Positions 7,018 to 13,297 of a stretch of 14,254 bases of DNA are shown piece by piece. Position numbers and translations under genes: made by a program. This DNA comes from an uncultured Ruminococcus sp. (GTDB taxonomy: Bacteria > Bacillota > Clostridia > Oscillospirales > Ruminococcaceae), in the NCBI GenBank assembly GCA_900541495.1, contig UQKC01000056.1, positions 1 through 14,254 of the forward strand, written 5' to 3'. The number at the start of each line of letters is the position of its first letter. The stretch's first letter is position 1. The notes beneath the pieces are model-generated. The model was not told the DNA's origin. It did not search any database and saw nothing but the letters and a program-made list of their open reading frames with translations.

Positions 7018-7563
7018 TCAGTGAAGGCAAAACACGATAAACGTAAGCAATACCCACAAAGCCGACCACGGAACGGAAGCGATGTTGAGCGCATAAACGA
7101 ACAGCCTGTACTTATTGCAGACCGCACCCTTCTTTTTCAGCTTTGTCATTATAAAGCCCAGCACCGCCGCAACAGCGATATAACCGATAATATCGGGTAT
7201 TGCTATAAGTACGGAGGCATCTGCGCCTTCCGTAATGCGTGTTATTACTGCCACAATCACACAGCCCAGTATCAAAGCAACTATCTTCGCCACTATAAAA
7301 ACCAATGCATTTTTTGTTTTGGCGTAGTTTTCCTCTCCTGCGATATCCGCTTCATATTTCTTCACATAAAAAACAGATATCATAAAGATCATGAACTGTA
7401 TCAAAAATGCAGCAGCCATTTTATCAAACTCATCGCTGTATGCCGCTATGCTCACAACGCACACTGCGGCAATATTGAACACAAACAGCAAAATGAACCT
7501 GCTCTTTTTAAATCTCCTGTCCCCCTCGATATACATTTTTTCAAACATTTTATTTTCCGACAA
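7018..7563 (-). CDS. Small multi-pass membrane protein, TTG start, unknown function
   Basis: 181 residues with about five hydrophobic segments (about 22-42, 49-67, 85-109, 117-140, 152-180) separated by short basic loops such as KKYEAD and KLKKKGAVCNKYR. No family recognised. The start is TTG at 7563: an AAGAGGTG ribosome site lies 5-6 bases upstream, whereas the first ATG (codon 6) would be about 21 bases from it. It is the first gene of an operon with the 409-residue membrane protein and the anchored extracytoplasmic protein. The promoter at 7725-7754 leaves a leader of about 155 bases. Co-transcription with two other membrane or surface proteins suggests one envelope complex, but this is inference. 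Confidence 0.8.
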   Translation of the reverse strand: MSENKMFEKMYIEGDRRFKKSRFILLFVFNIAAVCVVSIAAYSDEFDKMAAAFLIQFMIFMISVFYVKKYEADIAGEENYAKTKNALVFIVAKIVALILGCVIVAVITRITEGADASVLIAIPDIIGYIAVAAVLGFIMTKLKKKGAVCNKYRLFVYALNIASVPWSALWVLLTFIVFCLH

Positions 7564-7724
7564 AATAACACCTCTTTATCCTTTTTGTCAATAATTTTTC
7601 ACAGAATACCTACTTTGTATACCCGTCCCCGATGAGCTTTTTATTTTTGTGCGGAAAAGCTCCCCAAAGCCGTTCCGTACAGAATTTTGCACACTTTTTC
7701 CCTTTAATATTTCTGCTCGCTTCC
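7564..7724 (-). other. 155-base leader of the membrane-protein operon
   Basis: No coding region. On the minus strand it contains GAGCTTTT ... AAAAGCTC, an 8-bp inverted repeat in the middle of the leader, but no T-run follows and I see no recognised riboswitch. The string ACCCGTCCCC at about 7621-7630 resembles half of the palindromic repeats elsewhere in the window but lacks its partner arm. Confidence 0.4.
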
Positions 7725-7754
7725 ATTATACACCAAGAAAACACTTAGTGTCAA
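7725..7754 (-). promoter_or_regulatory. Promoter of the three-gene membrane-protein operon
   Basis: On the minus strand TTGACA (7754-7749), an 18-base spacer and TATAAT (7730-7725). Both boxes are perfect. It diverges from the phospho-sugar mutase promoter about 100 bases away. Confidence 0.85.
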
Positions 7755-7800
7755 CAAAAAATACATTTTTTCTACATTTATTAAAAGTCAAATTGAATAT

Positions 7801-7814
7801 GTTAAACGTTTAAC
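7801..7814. promoter_or_regulatory. GTTAAACGTTTAAC palindrome, possible LacI-family operator
   Basis: A perfect 14-bp palindrome with the central AAACGTTT core typical of LacI/GalR-family operators. It lies between two divergent promoters, about 47 bases outside the -35 of the membrane-protein operon and 44 bases upstream of the -35 of the sugar mutase gene (centre near -86 of its start). A sugar-responsive regulator would suit the mutase. No regulator gene is in the window. Confidence 0.5.
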
Positions 7815-7857
7815 AAACTTTTAATTGTTGTACGGGTTGTAAAATTTTAATAAGTCA

Positions 7858-7886
7858 TTGATTTTTGGCGAAGCCTGTGCTATAAT
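7858..7886 (+). promoter_or_regulatory. Promoter of the phospho-sugar mutase gene
   Basis: TTGATT (7858-7863), a 17-base spacer, TATAAT (7881-7886), and an extended -10 TG at 7878-7879. The predicted start is near 7893, giving an 88-base leader. Confidence 0.8.
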
Positions 7887-7980
7887 TTATCTTGAATAAC
7901 TCCGCAAAGATCATCATTTTCACAAGACGGACAGAATTTGCGGTATAACCACATCAACATTTTTTATGAGGTGAAATATT

Positions 7981-9699
7981 ATGAACGAAAAAGAACTTTA
8001 TGAACTCTGGTGCGAAAAGGCTGTTGACGACCCCGACCTCCAGACTGAACTTAAATCCATTGCAGGCGACGATGAAGCTATCAAGGACAGATTCTACCGT
8101 GACCTCGAATTCGGCACAGGCGGACTTCGCGGCGTTATTGGCGCAGGCGCTTACAGAATGAACATCTACACTATCAGACGTGCAACTCAGGGTCTTGCTG
8201 ACTATGTTAAGGAAGCTTTCCCGTCCAATCCGTCCGTTGCTATCGCTTACGACAGCAGAATCAAGTCCGACGTTTTCGCTAAGACTGCTGCTTCCGTTCT
8301 CGCTGCAAACGGCATCAAGGTACATATCTACTCCGAGCTTATGCCTACACCGATGCTTTCTTACGCTGTAAGAGCATTGAAGTGCAGCGCAGGTATCGTT
8401 ATCACCGCAAGCCACAACCCTGCAAAGTACAACGGCTATAAGGTTTACGGCTCTGACGGCTGCCAGCTCACACTCGGCGCAGCAGAGATCGTTCTCAAGA
8501 ACATCAACAACGTTCCTATGTTCGGCGGCGCAAAGTACATCGACTTCGAGCAGGGCGTTAAGGACGGCTCTATCAATTATATCGGCAAGGACGTTATCGA
8601 CAGCTATCTCGACAACGTTTCCAAGCAGGGTATCCACACAGATCTCGTTGCTTCAAGCGGACTTAAGGTTGTTTACACACCGCTCAACGGCACAGGCAAC
8701 AAGCCCGTTCGCGCTATCCTCGACAAGATCGGCATCAAGGAAGTCACAGTCGTTCCCGAGCAGGAATATCCTAACGGAAACTTCACGACCTGCCCATTCC
8801 CGAACCCTGAGATCAAGGAAGCTCTCGCACTCGGTCTTAAACTCTGCGAAACAGTAAAGCCTGACCTTCTCCTTGCTACCGACCCTGACTGTGACCGTGT
8901 TGGTATCGCTGTTCCGTCCGATAACGGCTATGTACTCTTCTCGGGCAACGAAGTTGGTGCAATGCTCCTCGAATATATCTGCAGCGAAAGAACAAAGCTT
9001 GGCACAATGCCTGCTGATCCTGTTGCAGTCAAGACTATTGTTACAACAGACATCGCACAGAAGATCGCCGACAACTACGGCGTTAAGATGATAAACGTCC
9101 TCACAGGCTTCAAGTTCATCGGCGAACAGATCGGCTTTCTCGAAGCTAAGGGCGAAGAAAACCGCTACATCTTCGGCTTTGAAGAGAGCTACGGCTACCT
9201 CGCAGGCTCTTATGTAAGAGATAAGGACGCAGTTGTAGCTTCAATGCTCATCTGCGAAATGGCAGCATTCTACCGTACACAGGGCATCTCCCTCCTCCAG
9301 GCAAGAGAGAATATGTATAAGAAGTACGGCGTTTATAAGCACTCCCAGCAGTCGTTCACCTGCGAGGGCGCAAGCGGTATGGAAAGAATGAAGGAGATCA
9401 TGAGCGACCTCCGCACAAATACTCCTAAGGAGATCGGCGGACTTACAGTAACACGCTTCGACGACTATATGGCAAGCACCTCCACCGATACAGCAACAGG
9501 CGCAAAGACAATGCTCACACTTCCTAAGTCCGATGTTCTCACATTCGTACTTACAGACGGCGCATCTGTTGTTATCCGTCCGTCGGGCACAGAGCCAAAG
9601 ATCAAGGCTTACTACACAACAACAGGCACAACTCAGTCAGAAGCAGAAGCTCTTGAAGCAAAGATCGCTGACAGCTTCAAGGCTATTCTTGGATTCTAA
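7981..9699 (+). CDS. Phospho-sugar mutase (phosphoglucomutase/phosphomannomutase family)
   Basis: 572 residues, the length of the PgcA-type alpha-D-phosphohexomutases that interconvert glucose 1-phosphate and glucose 6-phosphate (or the mannose pair) in the cytoplasm. All four active-site motifs are present. TASHNP is at 142-147 with the phosphoserine at 144. The Mg2+ loop DPDCDR is at 301-306, the sugar-binding GFEES at 399-403, and the phosphate-binding RPSGTE at 533-538. FGTGGLRG at 44-51 near the N-terminus is also conserved. Sugar specificity cannot be read with certainty. The start at 7981 has GAGGTG about 7 bases upstream. Codon use is strongly biased toward GCT, GTT, ATC, AAC, TAC and CGT, more than in neighbours, suggesting high expression. 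It is monocistronic: own promoter, own terminator at 9718-9753. Confidence 0.95.
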   Translation: MNEKELYELWCEKAVDDPDLQTELKSIAGDDEAIKDRFYRDLEFGTGGLRGVIGAGAYRMNIYTIRRATQGLADYVKEAFPSNPSVAIAYDSRIKSDVFAKTAASVLAANGIKVHIYSELMPTPMLSYAVRALKCSAGIVITASHNPAKYNGYKVYGSDGCQLTLGAAEIVLKNINNVPMFGGAKYIDFEQGVKDGSINYIGKDVIDSYLDNVSKQGIHTDLVASSGLKVVYTPLNGTGNKPVRAILDKIGIKEVTVVPEQEYPNGNFTTCPFPNPEIKEALALGLKLCETVKPDLLLATDPDCDRVGIAVPSDNGYVLFSGNEVGAMLLEYICSERTKLGTMPADPVAVKTIVTTDIAQKIADNYGVKMINVLTGFKFIGEQIGFLEAKGEENRYIFGFEESYGYLAGSYVRDKDAVVASMLICEMAAFYRTQGISLLQARENMYKKYGVYKHSQQSFTCEGASGMERMKEIMSDLRTNTPKEIGGLTVTRFDDYMASTSTDTATGAKTMLTLPKSDVLTFVLTDGASVVIRPSGTEPKIKAYYTTTGTTQSEAEALEAKIADSFKAILGF

Positions 9700-9717
9700 G
9701 ATAGTTATATAAAGTTA

Positions 9718-9760
9718 AATAAGCCGCTGTGATACATACCGCAGCGGCTTATTTTATAAA
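9718..9760 (+). terminator. Intrinsic terminator of the phospho-sugar mutase gene
   Basis: A 12-bp perfect stem, AATAAGCCGCTG (9718-9729) with CAGCGGCTTATT (9742-9753), then TTATAAA. It separates the mutase gene from the antitoxin promoter starting at 9764. Confidence 0.9.
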
Positions 9761-9763
9761 TGC

Positions 9764-9792
9764 TTGACATATTTGTATCTTTAATGTATAAT
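9764..9792 (+). promoter_or_regulatory. Consensus promoter of the toxI antitoxin RNA
   Basis: TTGACA (9764-9769), 17-base spacer, TATAAT (9787-9792): a complete sigma-A consensus. The predicted start is near 9799. A strong constitutive promoter is what a type III antitoxin RNA needs. Confidence 0.9.
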
Positions 9793-9798
9793 AATAGC

Positions 9799-9992
9799 GG
9801 AGAGCAGTACCGCTCTGAATGTTTTGTATGGTTGTACGTTCTATTGGCGCTCACCGCCATTAAGGGCAGAATTTGATAATTGGCGCTCACCGCCATTAAG
9901 TGCAGAATTTGATAATTGGTGCTTACCGCCATTAAGTGCAGACTAAAAACAATCATTAGACCGTGGGGAGAGCGTTATAACGTTTCTCCCCA
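9799..9992 (+). ncRNA. toxI: ToxI-type antitoxin RNA (type III toxin-antitoxin)
   Basis: The predicted transcript runs from the consensus promoter to the hairpin at 9964-9992. It opens with a small stem, AGAGC at 9801-9805 with GCTCT at 9812-9816, then carries 2.8 tandem 36-nt repeats, then the terminator, directly before a ToxN-family gene. This is the known gene order of the type III system. There the toxin cuts the repeat RNA into monomers and each monomer, a pseudoknot, binds and blocks the toxin. Each repeat has GGCG-CTCAC-CGCC, a 4-bp stem, followed by TTAAGTGCAG. As I recall, the published Pectobacterium ToxI repeat also has a 4-bp stem followed by TTAAGTGCAG, which supports homology. 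The exact RNA ends are inferred. An antisense reading frame here is only a shadow of the repeats. Confidence 0.88.
9843..9942 (+). repeat. 2.8 tandem copies of a 36-bp repeat
   Basis: Copies at 9843-9878, 9879-9914 and 9915-9942 (partial, 28 bases). Copies 1 and 2 differ at one base (AAGGGCAG against AAGTGCAG). Copy 3 has two C-to-T changes in GGTG-CTTAC-CGCC. The stem change gives a G-U pair, so the helix is kept. There are no spacers, so this is not a CRISPR array. Confidence 0.95.
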
Positions 9993-9998
9993 TTGGTT
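9964..9998 (+). terminator. Hairpin between toxI and toxN, probably a leaky terminator
   Basis: TGGGGAGA (9964-9971) pairs with TCTCCCCA (9985-9992), with a further CGT/ACG inside. The following TTGGTTTATAT is only a weak T-run. In known type III systems a terminator at this place allows limited read-through into the toxin gene, keeping antitoxin in excess. Confidence 0.8.
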
Positions 9999-10013
9999 TA
10001 TATCGGAGAATTT

Positions 10014-10538
10014 ATGGATATTTACTTTTACTACATTAAAGAGGATTATATTGATTTTCTGAAAAAATATGAACGTGAGCAAATCGGACATACCTGCGTA
10101 CCGAATATACAGTATAAAACTTCCAACAAATTCGTATTTGGAGCGGTAATGAATATCAGCGGTATGTTTTATTTTGTCCCTGTTTCATCTTATAATAAAA
10201 AGCAGGAAGATGTTATTTTGATCCGTGATAAAAAGAACCGTTCAGAGGTACTTGGTTCACTTCGATTTGCATATATGCTCCCCGTGCCGCTCGCTTGTTT
10301 AAATAAACTTGATATAAAAGTTATAAACAGCGAATACAGCAAAGTACATATTTCCAAAGAATTAGCATTTTGCAGAAGAGAACGGGATAAAATTTTTAAA
10401 CAAGCTCAAAAAACATATTTCCGAGTAACTAATAAAGTCAGCGAACAGCTTGTAAAAAACTCCTGTGACTTTAAGCTTTTGGAACAGGCATACATAAATT
10501 ACTGTGACGAAAATCAGCTTGATATTTACGAAACATAA
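10014..10538 (+). CDS. toxN: ToxN/AbiQ-family endoribonuclease toxin of a type III toxin-antitoxin system
   Basis: 174 residues from ATG 10014; ToxN and AbiQ are about 170-185. The N-terminal IYFYYIKEDYIDFLKKYE matches the family opening. KFVFGAVMNISGMFYFVPVSS at about 39-59 corresponds to the strand pair ending in the PLSSPK-type active-site segment. Here it reads VPVSSYNKK, keeping the two serines and a nearby lysine but lacking the usual Pro-Lys directly after them. LRFAYMLPVP (about 83-92) and CDFKLLEQAY (about 151-160) match later conserved blocks. ToxN-type toxins cut mRNA at A-rich sites when the antitoxin is lost, usually upon phage infection. GGAG lies 5 bases before the ATG. An in-frame TTG at 9993 falls at the edge of the terminator stem and is rejected. 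The gene is AT-rich with many AAA, ATA and TTT codons, unlike its neighbours, which fits horizontal transfer. Confidence 0.9.
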   Translation: MDIYFYYIKEDYIDFLKKYEREQIGHTCVPNIQYKTSNKFVFGAVMNISGMFYFVPVSSYNKKQEDVILIRDKKNRSEVLGSLRFAYMLPVPLACLNKLDIKVINSEYSKVHISKELAFCRRERDKIFKQAQKTYFRVTNKVSEQLVKNSCDFKLLEQAYINYCDENQLDIYET

Positions 10539-10540
10539 AT

Positions 10541-10582
10541 AAAAGGACTGCCACAAAATCGTGTGACAGTCCTTTTATTTAT
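10541..10582. terminator. Bidirectional terminator between toxN and the YcdB/SLH gene
   Basis: AAAAGGACTG (10541-10550) pairs with CAGTCCTTTT (10567-10576), and an inner CACA/TGTG helix (10552-10555, 10562-10565) extends it. It is flanked by A- and T-runs on both sides, so it suits the converging toxN and YcdB/SLH genes. Confidence 0.88.
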
Positions 10583-10618
10583 AGCCATCAAAAATAATTA
10601 CGTATTAAGCATTACGCA

Positions 10619-12892
10619 TTATTTCAGCCTTTTGATATAATCATATATCATCTGCATAGCCTGCGCCCTCGTGAGAACCTTGTCCGGAGAGTAGTTTCCG
10701 TTCTTGTCTGCACTTGCAAAACCGAGAGCCTTTGCTATCGCAATGTAGCCTACATAATCGTCCGATACAGCCACGTCCTTGAACGGCGCACGGTAAATGC
10801 CCTTTAACTCCGCATAATCAGAACCGCCGTAAACATCAACGAATACCTTTGCGGCTTCCTTTTTGGTGAGCGTTACAGCCTTTTCTTCTTTCTGATAGTT
10901 GCCGTCCTCAACGTAATAAGGTACATAGTTGCGCGTTGCTTTGTAAATGACCGTCGCGAACTCCTTGTCGGTGAGCTTTGAGTTCGGGTCAAACTTTCCG
11001 TTCTTGGTTTCAAGCGTGATGCCGTATCTTGCAAGCGTTTTTATAGCATTTTCCTGCGCGATGCCGCTGATGTCCGTGTAATCGGTATTGTCATCTCTCT
11101 CGGCAGGGAGTGGAGTTCCGTCCCATTCTACAACACGATATTTGCTGTCGAGTGTATAATCATTGATATCGTAGAGGAGATAAGTCTTTGCCGTTCCGTC
11201 CTTCTTGTAGTAGCCGTCATAGTAATATCTGAGCTTTATCTGCTTGAAAAGCTGCTCAAAAGCCTTGTCATTGTCGAATGTCGGCACGGACGGGAATTTT
11301 ACGTCTGTGTATTTGGATGAAACCGAGCAGACCTCTCCGGTGAAGTCAACATTTACCCATATAACATCGCCCTCGACCTGCACGCCGTTTACATAGCGGT
11401 TGTAACGGTATGTTCTGCTGGATTCATAGTATCTTGTCCTGCCATCTTTGTCAACGGTCGAATGACATGGCTCGCTGTTGCTTTCGTCAGCCTTGTATTC
11501 GCCGAAAATATCTCCGTAAAAATGCTTTGCGGCTGCCGCTGCGATCTTCGCATTTGCCTTTACGGGATATTCCTTGCTGTTGTCAAAGCCGGAGGTAAGG
11601 TTCTTGTTGAAGGTGATGACCTTGCCCGTTTTTGCATTGACATTTACATTCATATAGAAATATGGCTTTTCGGGGTCTTCCTTTACATCAGCGCCAACAT
11701 CTTCCACAGCCATGTCCACATCATCCGTATCGTCCTCAAAATCCGCATCAACAATGCCGTCGTCACCGCCGTGATAACTAATGCTATAAAAATATTCGTC
11801 CGTGTCCTCATTTTTATAAAGATTTGCATAATCAAGCGAAACATAATCGGGCATCTTCGTGTATTTGTCCTTGTTGAGAAGTGCTGTTATCTCATCCTTT
11901 TTGAGCAGACTTTCATCGGCTTCGATCTCTTTAAGCTCAGCCGCAGTGAAATTGACTCCTCCTTCGTCTGCCGCATCATCATAATCAGCAGCAACAGCCT
12001 CCACTCCGCCGTCTGCCATTGAGTTGTAATAGTAGCTGCTGAAATTTCTGATACCCTTATCATTATCCATATCGTTCCAGATGGTTGAGGGCTTGCCCGT
12101 TACAGCGTCGATCTCATCGGTAAAGCTCGGCAGATACAGAAGAACAGCTTTCTGCTCGGACTTTTCCGTTTTTTCATTGTATTCGTTGACGATACGGTAT
12201 ATCGGCGTGAGCGTTGTGAGCGACTTGTACTTTGCCCTTGCTTCATCGGCGGAAAGCTTTGAAGCCGTGCTGCCGAACTTTGTGTCTTTCCAGAACCACT
12301 CGACCCACATCGAAACAAGATCGCCCGTGTTCTTGTTTATAACGATAGTAGCACCGTTGCCTTCGACCGCAACGCCGTTTTCCATACGGTCAAGCTTTAA
12401 CGATGCATTGTCACCGAAAAGATCGATGCTGTCAATGCTGTATTTGCCCTTGCCCGCAAGATCGGGTTCAAGCTTTTCAAATGCCTTTTTCGCATATTCT
12501 ATAAGCTGTGCATTGGTGAGCTTTGCAAAGCTCTGCTTTTCCTTTTGGCTGTAATCCTTGTCGGCTTTATATTCATACGAAAGTATAATGCCGTTCGCAT
12601 AAGTAATATAAATGCTCTCTCTATATTTCTCATCATGCCATGTAAAGCTGAAAGCCTCTGTTCCGTATGATGTTGACATACTGTAATCAAACTCGGTCAG
12701 CCTGTCGGGTATCGTTACCCTCTTTTTTACAGCGGTGAGAGCGGTTTTCATCGCCTGCTGCTTCTTTTGCTCCGCCTGTGAGGTCGTGCTTGACGGAGTG
12801 TTTGCCGCCAATACGGGAACTGCACCTGCGCTGACGGTCATCATCACTGCCATTGCGGCGGCAGCGAGTTTTGCGATAGTGTTTGTTTTCAT
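10619..12892 (-). CDS. Exported YcdB/YcdC-domain protein with SLH domains
   Basis: 757 residues. Residues 1-30 are a signal peptide: basic start, A/V/M-rich core, VLA-A cleavage region. A YcdB/YcdC-type region (related to PepSY, PF16244-like) covers about 55-240, with the GNGATIVINKNTGDLVSMWVE signature. A second, less clear copy covers about 380-570 (YVNGVQVEGDVIWVNVDFTGEV). About 590-757 holds two clear S-layer homology repeats (about 604-650 and 700-757) and one weaker between. The SLH domains would tether it to secondary cell wall polymer. A very acidic stretch (GIVDADFEDDTDDVDMAVEDV) lies near 375-400. YcdB proteins are surface proteins of unclear function, some in sporulation or cell wall contexts. 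A good AGGAG sits about 9 bases before the ATG. Expression is likely governed by the structured leader described separately. There is no room for a promoter between that terminator and the ribosome site. Confidence 0.88.
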   Translation of the reverse strand: MKTNTIAKLAAAAMAVMMTVSAGAVPVLAANTPSSTTSQAEQKKQQAMKTALTAVKKRVTIPDRLTEFDYSMSTSYGTEAFSFTWHDEKYRESIYITYANGIILSYEYKADKDYSQKEKQSFAKLTNAQLIEYAKKAFEKLEPDLAGKGKYSIDSIDLFGDNASLKLDRMENGVAVEGNGATIVINKNTGDLVSMWVEWFWKDTKFGSTASKLSADEARAKYKSLTTLTPIYRIVNEYNEKTEKSEQKAVLLYLPSFTDEIDAVTGKPSTIWNDMDNDKGIRNFSSYYYNSMADGGVEAVAADYDDAADEGGVNFTAAELKEIEADESLLKKDEITALLNKDKYTKMPDYVSLDYANLYKNEDTDEYFYSISYHGGDDGIVDADFEDDTDDVDMAVEDVGADVKEDPEKPYFYMNVNVNAKTGKVITFNKNLTSGFDNSKEYPVKANAKIAAAAAKHFYGDIFGEYKADESNSEPCHSTVDKDGRTRYYESSRTYRYNRYVNGVQVEGDVIWVNVDFTGEVCSVSSKYTDVKFPSVPTFDNDKAFEQLFKQIKLRYYYDGYYKKDGTAKTYLLYDINDYTLDSKYRVVEWDGTPLPAERDDNTDYTDISGIAQENAIKTLARYGITLETKNGKFDPNSKLTDKEFATVIYKATRNYVPYYVEDGNYQKEEKAVTLTKKEAAKVFVDVYGGSDYAELKGIYRAPFKDVAVSDDYVGYIAIAKALGFASADKNGNYSPDKVLTRAQAMQMIYDYIKRLK

Positions 12893-13200
12893 TTTTGTGC
12901 TCCTTTCATTTGTCCAAGTCTTTTTGTTAAAAGATCATCTTTGAAAAAATTATCCTCGGAAATACATTGAAACATTTTTCAACGGTTCCCGAGGATATTT
13001 GCATAGGAAACCTTAAAGAACATTTCCCGACTATTCGCCGAACAATACCTCCCAAGGACAATTTTGTTGTGAACAGTTATAGCCCGTGCTGTATTTTCAG
13101 CGAATGAATAGTGTAAAAGCGATCCGCAAAACTTCTAAAGCAAAATCCCACAATTGATCTATCCGTTCTGCGGATCATCTTACCCTTTACACTTATAAAA
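12893..13200 (-). promoter_or_regulatory. Structured leader with terminator upstream of the YcdB/SLH gene, unidentified RNA element
   Basis: Read on the minus strand, in order. Hairpin A pairs 13192-13186 with 13117-13111 and 13176-13165 with 13132-13121 (7 bp plus 12 bp). Hairpin B pairs 13111-13107 with 13035-13031, 13102-13096 with 13042-13036, and 13095-13091 with 13048-13044. A short hairpin C pairs 13027-13023 with 13010-13006. An intrinsic terminator follows at 12996-12952. A, B and the terminator each contain a G-U pair that would be A-C if the plus strand were the RNA. I see no signature of T-box, SAM, FMN, cobalamin, c-di-GMP or glycine riboswitches. It may be a new attenuator or riboswitch, or a separate small RNA whose terminator is read through. 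I could not place its promoter with confidence. Confidence 0.6.
12944..12996 (-). terminator. Intrinsic terminator in the YcdB/SLH gene leader
   Basis: On the minus strand ATCCTCGGGAA (12996-12986) pairs with TTTCCGAGGAT (12962-12952), with one G-U pair. An inner TTGAA/TTCAA helix caps it, and AATTTTTTC follows. It ends about 50 bases before the ATG at 12892. Confidence 0.82.
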
Positions 13201-13297
13201 CAATTTAACTGCCCCGAATTTTTCATTTTCTGAAAAAATTTTCTGAGGTTTGTATATATGCACAATTTTATCTTAAAAATTTAAGCATATCAGCTAA

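Noticed and set aside
7621..7630. ACCCGTCCCC as a fourth copy of the GACGGG palindrome
   Set aside because: The matching left arm is missing, so a ten-base match is not enough.
7954..8637. 227-codon minus-strand frame opposite the phospho-sugar mutase gene
   Set aside because: A shadow produced by strong codon bias in the mutase gene. The mutase has full active-site motifs and its own promoter and terminator.
9843..9942. 36-bp repeats as a CRISPR array
   Set aside because: The copies are directly adjacent with no spacers, and no cas gene is nearby.
9705..9956. Minus-strand reading frame of 83 codons with a 12-residue repeat (LMAVSANYQI)
   Set aside because: The periodicity comes from the 36-bp antitoxin repeats, which are a multiple of three. 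There is no ribosome site, and the frame overlaps two strong plus-strand signals.
10590..10620. ATTACGTATTAAGCATTACGCATTA-type sequence as a mobile element end
   Set aside because: It is short, has no partner inverted repeat in the window and can be explained as low-complexity AT-rich spacer.
13201..13220. TTCGGGGCAG on the minus strand as the start of an FMN riboswitch
   Set aside because: Only the first ten bases match; the rest of the RFN element is absent and the downstream gene is not a riboflavin gene.
13077..13265. 62-codon minus-strand ORF between cmk and the YcdB/SLH gene
   Set aside because: It needs a TTG start with no ribosome binding site and lies across the two RNA hairpins. 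Composition looks noncoding.
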